This document shows positions 35,193-44,378 of a stretch of 64,000 nucleotides of DNA, in pieces. A program made the position numbers and the translations under genes. The first letter of the stretch is position 1. Each line of letters starts with the position of its first letter. The stretch covers positions 2,501-66,500 of the forward strand of contig OY735203.1 of the NCBI GenBank assembly GCA_963457665.1, read 5' to 3'. The notes beneath the pieces were generated by a model. That model ran no database searches. It saw only the letters and a list, made by a program, of their open reading frames with translations, and was not told the DNA's origin. This DNA comes from Thysanoteuthis rhombus (Eukaryota > Mollusca > Cephalopoda > Oegopsida > Thysanoteuthidae).

Positions 35193-35298
35193 AATATAGA
35201 ACCTAACCAAGAGACTGACCCACAGACTCAGAACCATGCAACGTTCACATCTGTCTGTGGCCAACGACTGACGTTAAAAGACTAATGATAATGTTGCT
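35193..35298 (+). mobile_element. RTE-type LINE 3' end, right copy, internally deleted
   Basis: This is the mirror of 32718-33025 on the plus strand. The coding remnant GAACCTAACCAAGAGACTG is joined near 35250 directly to the 3' tail (CCAACGACTGACGTTAAAAG), losing about 194 bp. Confidence 0.8.
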
Positions 35299-36082
35299 GA
35301 AGTAGTGTAAGCTAGTGTTTTTGAAGAGTTGACAAGATTAAGGTCATCAAAGGAAGTATCTGAGAGTTTATTAGCGACATCACACAGTATGGAAATTGAA
35401 ACCTGGAAAAGAAAACTTACTAATAGCAGAATGACTAACTATGAAGTGCTGATTCCATGTTAGGGAAAGAAAGTCCACTGGTCTCTGAGAGTCCAGAAAC
35501 AACTCGAACGATATCTGGAGGGGAGGGAAAGAGGATAAGAGACAAGAATCAAAAGAATTTGCCGATTTTCACTGACCTTAAAACCATATTTAGCTGTACT
35601 AACATATCTAGCATCGATTGGCTGTCTCTGAGTGACCAGAATAAGAGTAATGTTCCTTGTTCAGTGTTGCCAATTTAGATGTTTATCATCTAGATTTGGA
35701 TGTTTTTGGTTGCACTAGATGAGAGAAAATACTTTTTAGACGGTTTTTGATTAAATAGTATTTTCATTCATTTAAAAATACTAATAATATCAATAATGGT
35801 AATGATGATGATAAAAACAATAATGATAATGATAACAACGGTAATATTTTTAAGTAATATTTTAATAAAAACAAATGTTAAAACTGAAGTTACATTTAAT
35901 TTTTTAGTAATTTGTGATTTTTTTCTTGATTTTTGGGTTCGTTTTTTTTTTTTTTTTTCAAATTACAAATACGTCAAAATCCATTATGACATCATAATGA
36001 AGATATTATCACGTGACATTAGAAGTTATTATAGCAAAACATTAGAAGTTATTATCACGGGACTTCAATTATGACATCATGA

Positions 36083-36111
36083 TGACGTCATCAGGTATGT
36101 GTCTATAAATA
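36083..36111 (+). promoter_or_regulatory. CRE + TATA promoter-like block, right arm
   Basis: TGACGTCA at 36083-36090 is followed by TATAAATA at 36104-36111, a spacing seen in CREB/ATF-controlled promoters. Two near-CRE sites TGACATCA lie upstream (about 35987 and 36072), and a CACGTGAC E-box at about 36011. A short open frame starts at ATG 36159 and runs to a GTAAGT donor at 36253. No expression evidence is available here. Confidence 0.55.
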
Positions 36112-36252
36112 CAAGCCGTTTCCGGGACTACTTTGATTCATTTGGTGTTTCCAGACTGATGCAGAACAATGAACCTAAGACAAACAGGTTCAAATGCAAA
36201 AAAAGTTCTGCAAAAAATATCTCAGGCAGAGCAAGTGATTTGAAAACAAATC

Positions 36253-36487
36253 GTAAGTACCTCTATTATCTACTTTTTTCCTGTGTCGGACTAATCAAAT
36301 TATTAAATTATTAAAATGAATTAAATATATTTTGCCTTGCTTCATAACTTTGAGGCCATGAACATTGTAATTTCGCCATTTTGAATCGAGAACTGATGGC
36401 TTAAAATGATTCAACTTTTTTCTCTTGTTTTTGTCCTTGATGATCAAACATTATTCTGACATTTCTTCTTGTCTTTTATTTTTGCAG
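36253..36487 (+). other. Candidate intron in right arm
   Basis: A perfect GTAAGT donor at 36253-36258 and a pyrimidine-rich TTTATTTTTGCAG acceptor ending at 36487 bound a 235-bp interval downstream of the CRE/TATA block. Joining the frame that starts at 36159 across it meets a stop within two codons, so any product would be about 33 residues, or the transcript noncoding. The mirror copy lies in the left arm. Confidence 0.4.
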
Positions 36488-37032
36488 AATGAAATATCTT
36501 CACCAAATGAAGAAGCCAGCCTGTGACAAGGGATGCATAAGTTCAATGCCTTGCAACAAAACGTAACTCGATTTAGCACCCAAAAGGAGCTAGGTCTAGT
36601 TGCAAAACGGCCAACAAAACGTAACTCGATTTAGCACCCAAAAGGAGCTAGGTCTAGTTGCAAAACGGCCAACAAAACGTAACTCGATTTAGCACCCAAA
36701 AGGAGCTAGGTCTAGTTGCAAAACGGCCAAAACGGCCAAAGCGGCCAAAGCGGCCAAAACGGCAATATTTGCCTCTTGTATGTCAGCCCAGCAATTGGTC
36801 ACTGACATACTCATGCATCCCAGACGGGGTTTTTTTTTCCGCTTTTTTCCCCACTTTTTCGACTTTTTCGACTTTTAAGACTATATCCATAGTATGTGTA
36901 TATGCGCACACACACACACACTAAGTACACTAAACACACAAATCTTATATGCATGAGCACACACGCATGTACTTCCATGCGCACAAACACACACAATTAT
37001 ACGCACATGTATAGATGTTAGCGACGCTTCAC

Positions 37033-37104
37033 CATGGGACAATGTTAGCAAGCTTCGTCTCATTGACAATCATACTGTAGTGAGTTCAATTCCAACGCTA
37101 GGTA
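37033..37104 (+). mobile_element. tRNA-like SINE remnant in right arm
   Basis: Mirror of 30911-30982: AATGTTAGCAAGCTTCG then AGTTCAATTCC. Confidence 0.4.
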
Positions 37105-37203
37105 GCTAGATTGGTAGATAGATTGGTAGGTAGGTTGGGTAGGTATCTCGGTGGCTAGGTAAGTAGATAGGTTGCTAGGTAGATAGATGTGAACACAGAC
37201 ACT

Positions 37204-37235
<32 letters not shown>

Positions 37236-37850
37236 TGAACAGACAGCTAGATAGATTGATAGATAGATATGATCAGAAATAGATGTGAACAGACTGAGAT
37301 ACATACATGCATACATACATACATATATACAATAGATATGAACAGGGATCTATAAAACGGGCCGAGATAGGTAGGTGGGTGGATACACACACACACACAT
37401 ACACACACACACACATACATACATACATGCATACATACATACAACACACACATTTACACACATACACACATAGGCATAGAGCCACACTTGTGGGACACCG
37501 TGGGGCTTGATCTCACTTCAGTATATGTCGGCGAGACTAGCTTCTGTATTACACCACGGCTTGGTGTCGCCCTATACTTGTGTGTGAGATTGTGGGTGTG
37601 CGTGTGTGTGTTGTTGTACGTGTTATGTCTGCTTGTGCATATGTGTGATTGTGTGCGTGTTTGTGTGCGTGAATGTAAAGGAGTATGCATGGGTTCGTGT
37701 GCGTGTGCGGTGTGTGTTGGTTGGCGTGTATACATACTTCATGGATATGCATACTTAAACGCACCATTGGTGCCAATTTATACAAATAAAACTATTTTAA
37801 TACAAATTTCAGTTTGTTGTTGTTATTTCTGCATTTTTATTCAATTCCAG

Positions 37851-37946
37851 GAGAAAACAGTTGGTAAAATTTATTCTCTTCCTGACAATCAACACGCGGA
37901 GAGAAAGAGAAAAAATATGTTTCGTTTTTTTTCAGAGAAAATACAA
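37851..37946 (+). CDS. Candidate internal exon, 32 codons, unknown protein
   Basis: The interval is bounded by TTCAATTCCAG on the left and GTAAGTAAAATG on the right and is exactly 96 bp, open in one frame: EKTVGKIYSLPDNQHAERKR then KNMFRFFSEKIQ. The basic ERKRK cluster could be a nuclear-localisation signal. I do not recognise the family. The left-arm mirror (about 30069-30164) has lost one GTAA repeat, which weakens its donor, and has a few substitutions. It may be a real exon, a captured exon or chance. Confidence 0.35.
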
Positions 37947-38009
37947 GTAAGTAAAATGACACAAATAAGCACAGAAAGAAAGAGAAAAATAGAGTAAAAA
38001 GAGAAGCCA

Positions 38010-38890
38010 ATTACTCCAAGCCAGTATTGCCAAATTCATTTACAGGCTCACATCTAAGATCTAATTTAGAAAAAACATCTAAAAGCATCTAGATTCACAA
38101 AGTATATACAGGGATATTTGACCAAATTCATTCGTAGGCTTACATCTAAAATTCAATAATGATAAAAACATCCAGAAACATCTAGATTCACTAGATGTAT
38201 ACAGATATATCTTTCCGAATTCATTTGCAGGCTTACATCTAAAATCCATAATAAAAACATATAAAAAACATCTAAATTTATCAGATATGTACAGGACCAT
38301 TTTGCCAAATTCGTTCGTAGGCTCGCATCTAAAATTTGATGGAAAAACATCTAGAAACATTTAGATTCACCATGTATATACAGGGATATTTTACCAAGTT
38401 CATTTGCACGTTTACATCTAAAATCCAATGGAAAAACATCTAAAAACATCTAGATTAACTAGGTATTTACAAGGATATTTTACAAAATTCATTCGCAGGC
38501 TCACATCTAAAAACATCTAGACTCTCCATGTATACATAGGTATATTTTACAAAATTCATTTGCATGCTTACATCTAAATCCAATAGAAAAACCTCTAAAA
38601 ACATCTAAATTCACCAGGTATATACAAGGATATTTTACCAAATTCATCTGTTGGCTTACACCTAAAATACAATAAATAAAAACTTCTAGAAACATGTAGA
38701 TTCACCAGGTATATACAAGGATATTTTACCAAATACATTTGCAGACTTACATTTCAAATTCGATTGAAAACATCTAGAAACATGTAGATTCACCAGATAT
38801 GTACAGGTATATTACATCTTAGTTTTTTACATCTAAAATTCAAGAAAAAAACATCTAGAAAAATCTAGATTCACCAGATATATTCAGGGA
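38010..38890. repeat. ~89-bp tandem array, right copy (inverted)
   Basis: About ten units in inverted orientation to 28513-29990, marked by ACATCTAGATTCACC with GGATATTTTACCAAATTCAT and GGCTTACATCTAAAAT. Except next to the arm, units do not align one-to-one with the left array and are much more diverged than the arms. Confidence 0.9.
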
Positions 38891-39712
38891 TACCGTCAAT
38901 GGTGAATCTGGCTTTAATTAGCCTCTGAATCGATTTAGTGAGGTTAAGGTATTGCAGAACAAATTGATATAACTTGATACAAGCTGAAAAGAAAACGCAT
39001 ATTAAATTGTAACGAGGCCTTGAAAGATGTGATTTTGAACAGTACAGAACATTTGTGGAACCAATTACTTATTATTAATTGTTTTGTGGATTCCTAAACC
39101 TGGTCTAGAGTGTATTCCTATTTAACCACCACCCAATCAGTGCCAAGCCCATATACATAAAAGATTGAAGTAAACATGCTTGAATTCTGGTTGACGCAAA
39201 CTCGGTGATCAGTTTATGATAAACATACATTGCAGATCAAAACCTCCGTTAAAAACTCTATTCAGGTAGAGAATTAAAAAACAAACAAAATGTATTTTTT
39301 ATTTCTCATACGAATGCCAAAGATTGACCTAAAAAGTTCAATGGACCTCAGGTATTGATTGAGCACTTTACCGACCCCTACTTTACAGAGACCGAGCTTA
39401 GTTCATGGTAACCTGTTTTTCAGACAGCATCCTCCATATGCACTGACGGGTCAGGGCTTGAGCAATCCCTGACCTCCAACGCAAAAGACACTGGGTACTG
39501 GGCTATCTTGATTTTAACTTAAACAATGAGAGTTATTTTTGGTATCTCTCGGACTCTTACGGTGTTTAATGCCAAAGAACAGGTTGGAGGTTATTATGTG
39601 AATACGATTGCTATCAATCAAGAAAGATCGAGCCCTAAGTCAGAAAAAGTTATCTTTCATATACCAAACACATTACTACTGCCTTTTGCCAGCTTCATTA
39701 ACATTGTTGTTT
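38891..39712. other. Unassigned flank of the inverted structure
   Basis: A partial module Z match lies at 39015-39070. The rest, including the open frame 39526-39726 on the plus strand, shows no recognisable family. Confidence 0.4.
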
Positions 39713-42059
39713 CTGTTACGATATAAATAGTTTTTGTGTTTATCTGTTGGTAGTTCAATTTTTTCAGATTTCTTTGAGCTTCTCCCAGGATAATACAAAT
39801 AAAGAAGATGACAATCAGTTTTACAGCAGTTTTTTTTTCAAATGCAAGATGTTAATTTCATGATAGAATCATAAATCATCATATAATCATATCAAATATA
39901 CTAAATGATAGAAAAAAAATAAAGAAAGGAAATTAGTAATACTATCTTGGTATTAGGGATTGAAATGAAAACATTCATTTGGTACCAAAGTTCTAATGTC
40001 AATGACCTACTATTTTACATTAGTCAGGTATAAATCATCAAGTACTTAAATAAATAAATGCATAGGTAACTCTCAGATTTGAATATTTTTCATGAATTTA
40101 AAACATATCCACCTATATTTTAAATAAAAAATATTTGCATCCTCATCATTGTCTTAATATTTGCATGATTTTGCTCAAAATAGATGGAGGAATTGTTAAT
40201 GAAATTAATTTGACACAATTTTTTGAAATAAGAAATGTACTTCAGATATTGAATAAAATAATCCCCACGTTTATGAGGATCTGGATACAATTTTATTCAT
40301 GAAAAGCTGAATTGAAACAAACCACTTTGGACTTGCAGAAGAAAGAGCCAAGCCTCAGTTTTAGGAGGTGAGAGTGCAAATCAAGCTTTGCTTAGCTTGG
40401 TGCTTAAAGCAAATTGGGCAAAGTTTAACCGTTGGGCTGTCAAAAATGGATTGCTAGATTAGGACTGATTTTCACAAAGCACTGGATTGTTCTGAAAATA
40501 AGCTCATATTCCTTTCTTCATACATTATCATTTTCATTAGGAAAAGAGTTTCTAGAATTTAAATAAAATGAATAGACAAAAATATGTGAATTGTTAGATC
40601 ATGATATATCCATTTAATCATTTGCAAGATAATAATGAAATATGAGTACCGCAACAATGTGTACTGTAATATCATAATTTATTTATCTAATTATTTACAA
40701 GATTATAAAGAAATTTGAACTATAATAATATAAGATGTAATTTATTTATTTGATCACTTATTTATAAGATCATAATTCATCTGTGAAATATTACAGACAT
40801 TTCATAGTTATTCATTCTAAAATATATGAGCTATTGTTTATATTGTATCAAAATAGTCGAGAAATAATAAAATTGAAATTTACTGTAAATTTCTTTGATT
40901 GATTTCTCTCTTCTCTGAACTACTCTAGGCTATCAAAATTTGAGATTGGGATGTTTTTAATTTTTTCAACATCACAAAAATGTTTGTATAAAAAATATAA
41001 TGAAAAAAGTTAAATCAAGCTTGAGTTTGGCACAAAATCAACTTTAAGAAAAAAATCAAGTACCAAAAAGAAAAAATGTTTACTTCTCGTCATCCAGTAG
41101 TGTGTGAAAATCAGTCGTTATCAAATAATCCTTTTTTGACAACTCAGAGGTTAAACTTTGCCAAGTATTGTTTACTTCAATTGATTAAAAATAAACAGAG
41201 GCAGATAACTAACATTTAACAAACGATGGTCCAACACATCATCAATAGTCATTCTGTCTAAAAAAAAAAAAATTGATTTGTAATTATGATGTATAGAACA
41301 CAAAATTGCATCTTGAAAATACCTATCTATCTGATAATAATTAAATAAATGATAATTGAATCAAGTCTTAGTACGACATTGCATTCATTGAACAAGATTT
41401 GGGAATTTAGTACCAATATACTATGAAACATTTTCACACGTGATATGATGAAAAATTGGACTTATTATCGATTCATTGCAATTAAGTACAACCACTGATA
41501 CTAAAAAACGGTGAATAAATAAAGGCAAATTTAGTACAGACAGATAAAATTCTGCTATTTACCCTTTGTTGTTCAAGAGGAAATTACCAATGAAGTCTTT
41601 GGCATCGTCAGAGATGTAGTCCCAGACTTCATCATCAAAATTGAAATCTAGACTTTTGATATAGCTAAATGTTTCTTGGTTGTTATCACCAGTGAATGGA
41701 GAATAGCTAGTCAATCTGGAAAGCAGGAAAAAAAACTGATACATATCTGTAATCATTATTGTAATAAAAATTGATTGAGCAATTTTTTAAAAATGTGAAA
41801 TGATGATTGACTTAATTTTTCTTTGAATCATGAAAATATTTCAGATCATTTATTTCCCTTGAGCAGAAATATATATTGACATCTAGTGCATGTTATCTAC
41901 AAAAATATATTTGAAACATTACATAGAAATTAACTTGAAAAATATTTTCTTCTCAATCATGTGAAATGCGTACAAAAGATGTCCAAAAACTAAATTTTTA
42001 ATTCAAATGTATATATATATATTTACAAAAGACTAGGTGATTCAGATAGTGGTCAGTTT
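39713..42059. repeat. Segmental duplication, copy P
   Basis: 39713-39932 matches 61458-61680 (CGATATAAATAGTTTTTGTG onward). 39933-42059 matches 49514-51320 and, as far as the window goes, 63009-64000. Similarity is high, with scattered substitutions and indels (for example 40677-41000 is absent from the 50 kb copy). The block found at 48255-49513 and 62052-63008 is missing here, so copy P carries a deletion at 39932. Confidence 0.93.
41563..41715 (-). CDS. Myosin-light-chain-kinase-like protein kinase exon, copy 1
   Basis: A single exon of 153 bp on the minus strand, bounded by a TTCCTGCTTTCCAG acceptor and a GTAAATAG donor. Dropping the first split base, it reads LTSYSPFTGDNNQETFSYIK, then SLDFNFDDEVWDYISDDAKD, then FIGNFLLNNKG. 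This is the C-lobe of a Ser/Thr kinase after the APE and DxW region: S-P-F-x-G-D with E-T, the F-D-D-E/ISDDAKDFI helix, then the start of the last helix. It is closest to the MLCK/titin-kinase group. No flanking kinase exons (glycine loop, HRD, DFG) are seen in the window, so this may be part of a gene fragment spread by duplication. The frame is intact. Confidence 0.8.
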
Positions 42060-42280
42060 GCTTATGTTTCTCTTCAATAACTGACATGTAATTAGAGTTG
42101 TAGAGAAATATTCATTTTTATTAGATTTCTCAAGAACCGCTGATCCGAACGACTTCTAACTAAAGGATACCTCGTGTGTTTTCTAATATATCTGATGAAT
42201 ATCAACTTCATACAATAGTCAGCTGTTGAATAATTGCAGTGCATAGAAACACAGAGAGAGGTGTAGTAATTATTCAGATA
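42060..42280. repeat. Dispersed repeat Y, copy 2
   Basis: 42118-42245 matches 20940-21063. 42060-42144 recurs inverted at 48698-48782 beside a TTAGGG run. Confidence 0.75.
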
Positions 42281-42960
42281 CAAATATTCAAAATTAATTT
42301 CTTAAAGTTAAGAGTGTAGACTGAAAGTGATTAGATTGATTAGGACCCATTTATTAAAATATCATATATTAAAAGATTGTATTTAGCTGACATCATCAGA
42401 GAGTTTTTAAAAGAGAAAGAGAAAAACTCTATTTCAATAATCAAGAATACCATACAAAGAATTCATGTATTTTCTTTCCTCATAAGAAGTTGTACATCTT
42501 AAATTCTGATTCCAAAGCGTAGAAGAATTCTAAAGATTTGAGAAATTATTTAACTATCCAATACCATAACATCAAATTGTATTTATTGAATTAAAAATAA
42601 ATCTCACTATTCCATATCTGCTGAATTAGAAATTAAAAATATTGGACACAAAATCAAATTTAAGCAGAGAACTTACCTTCAGTTTCAATAGTTGAATAAT
42701 TATTTTCGATCGAATTTCAGTCTATCAAGTTTAACGATGTTTGATATTTTATGTAGGAAAGCTAAATAATCTATACTTTGTTATGAGTCTACGTTCAAAA
42801 AGAGATAATGTTCATGGAAAAATATTTCATCACTTGTTACAGAAGGTTGAAGCATAGAAATAACACGATAAGAATGGATAGGTGGTCAGTGGACATGACC
42901 AGCGGGCGTGAAATGAAAATTGAAGAAAACAGACGATAGAAATGATGGGTTTGATCACTT
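42281..42960. repeat. 773-bp-family unit at the P locus
   Basis: Matches the units at 58836-60580 (landmarks GAAAAACTCTATTTCAATAA, GGACACAAAATCAAATTTAA, TATTTTATGTAGGAAAGCTA, GGAAAAATATTTCATCACTT). On the minus strand it holds a perfect splice donor CTGAAG/GTAAGT at 42677/42676. To the right it abuts a CpG-rich block. Confidence 0.85.
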
Positions 42961-42984
42961 TCTGTATATCACTATCTTTCTCTC

Positions 42985-43515
42985 TCCCCCTCCCTAATCG
43001 CAACTCATTTCCTCTCGGCTCTCTTCGGAGACCGGCTTTCGTAGCGTGCAGACGACGCCAGGTCGTAGACAGCACTCTTATCGTAATGTTCAGCCCTGTA
43101 GCTCACTGCTGCCTAACATTGCAGCCTGAAGGCTCACCAAGAAACTCGTCCTCTGTCTTAAGATCCGCTGCTTAGGCGGCTGCTACCGCTTCTTCTACGG
43201 AAGAAGAAGTAGAAAAGACTGTCTCGTTCCATTGAAAGAGCAACACGCTTACGATGTTAGGCCGTATCGAAAGGTAAACAAACAAAAGGGAGATAAGCGG
43301 ACGAAGGTGAGGACGATTTACGGTCCTTCCGCGTCTCTCCCTTACCGTGTCGTACGTTAATTCCTGCTGTTGCCGGCTGTTTACTAGGTACGATAACGTT
43401 CGAAGACGACGACTAAGGTAGTGACTGGAAGGCACGAGACGGGATTCCCTATTTTTGTTGTTATCGTGGGAGCGGTGTGCAGCGCTATGGTGAGTGGACA
43501 TCCGTGTGCTTGCAG
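42985..43515. promoter_or_regulatory. CpG-rich block, candidate promoter
   Basis: I count over 40 CpG sites in about 530 bp, against sparse CpG in the surrounding DNA. G+C is also higher. On the minus strand it lies just upstream of the donor at 42676 and the kinase exon at 41563-41715, so it could be the promoter and first exon of that gene. On the plus strand GCTATG/GTGAGT at about 43485 could be a donor. Open frames on both strands have no recognisable domain. Confidence 0.5.
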
Positions 43516-43522
43516 AGACGGC

Positions 43523-43579
43523 TAGGTAGGTAGGTAGGTAGGTAGGTAGGTAGGTAGGTAGGTAGGTAGGTAGGTAGGT
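43523..43579. repeat. (TAGG)n microsatellite
   Basis: About 14 copies of TAGG, next to the interstitial telomeric tract. Confidence 0.95.
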
Positions 43580-43639
43580 GCTGGCAGTCGATGACAGGCT
43601 GGGACAGAGGGCTAAACGCTAGAAGTAAGGTACACATAA

Positions 43640-43880
43640 AGCTAATCCTAACCCTAACCCTGAACCCTAATCCCAGAACCCTAACCCCGAACCCTAACCC
43701 TAACCCCTAACCCTAGCCCCTAACCCTAAACCTTAACTTCAAATCCTGAACAGAACCCTAAACCTAACTCTAACCCATAACCCCTGACCCTTAACCCCTA
43801 ACCCTAACTTTAACCCTCACCCTGACCCTAAACCTGACCTTGACCCTGAGCCTAACCTGTAACCCTTACCCTAAACTTTA
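43640..43880. repeat. Interstitial telomere-like tract
   Basis: Degenerate CCCTAA repeats (CCCTGA, CCCTAGC, CCTTAACT and similar) in the same orientation as the chromosome tip, about 43 kb inside it. Confidence 0.9.
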
Positions 43881-44378
43881 CACTCAACTTTGTGAAATAA
43901 TTTGACAATCAAATACCACAATATAAAACTGTATTCATTGAATTAAAAACAAATGTCACTATTTCAATTATCATGCCCCCCCCCCCGCATACAGGATGTA
44001 CAAAAAACAGGAACAACCAACAAAGACCAAAGAGTTCATGGGGATATATTAACTAATGATCGCATAACCATGGGAAAAAAATCTTACTTTATCATACACA
44101 AAGGTTAATACACTCTGTCTGGCAAAATTCAGACAAGATTTCAGAAGGATAAAAGTTTCAAATGGAAATAAATTGCCAAACAAGCAGAAATTAGGGTTTG
44201 AAAAATATGTTCATCAAGATATCTCAAAACAAAAATATTACATTTGTTCTTGATATTTGACTGTTTTACAATAAGAATTCTTGAGTGAATATAAAGAGAG
44301 ATCTTTTTAGCTAGTTGTGGATTTATAATATTCATGGAATGTGCACAAAAAATTTTAAAATTGCTATCACTCCTATTC
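43881..44378. other. Unassigned, partly related to the 773-bp family
   Basis: 43895-43960 resembles the ATTTAACTATCCAATACCAT / TGTATTTATTGAATTAAAAA part of the 773-bp units. A run of C lies at 43977-43986. The rest has no recognisable feature. Confidence 0.4.

Larger units (their letters stand above)
35252..38024. repeat. Palindrome, right arm
   Basis: Inverted copy of 29991-32763 (pairing sum 68015; a few bases more at the outer end because of small indels). It carries, outward on the plus strand, the promoter-like block (36083-36111), a candidate donor (36253) and acceptor (36487), the 58-bp repeats, a tRNA-like remnant (37033-37104), CA/GATA microsatellites and a 96-bp exon candidate (37851-37946). 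Confidence 0.95.

Noticed and set aside
37488..37997. A 169-codon Cys/Val-rich frame in the right arm and its mirror at 30024-30527
   Set aside because: Most of it is a TG-rich microsatellite; only the 96-bp exon-like part at 37851-37946 has independent support.
43172..43501. A 109-codon minus-strand frame in the CpG-rich block
   Set aside because: Open frames are expected in GC-rich DNA; no domain or splice context supports it.
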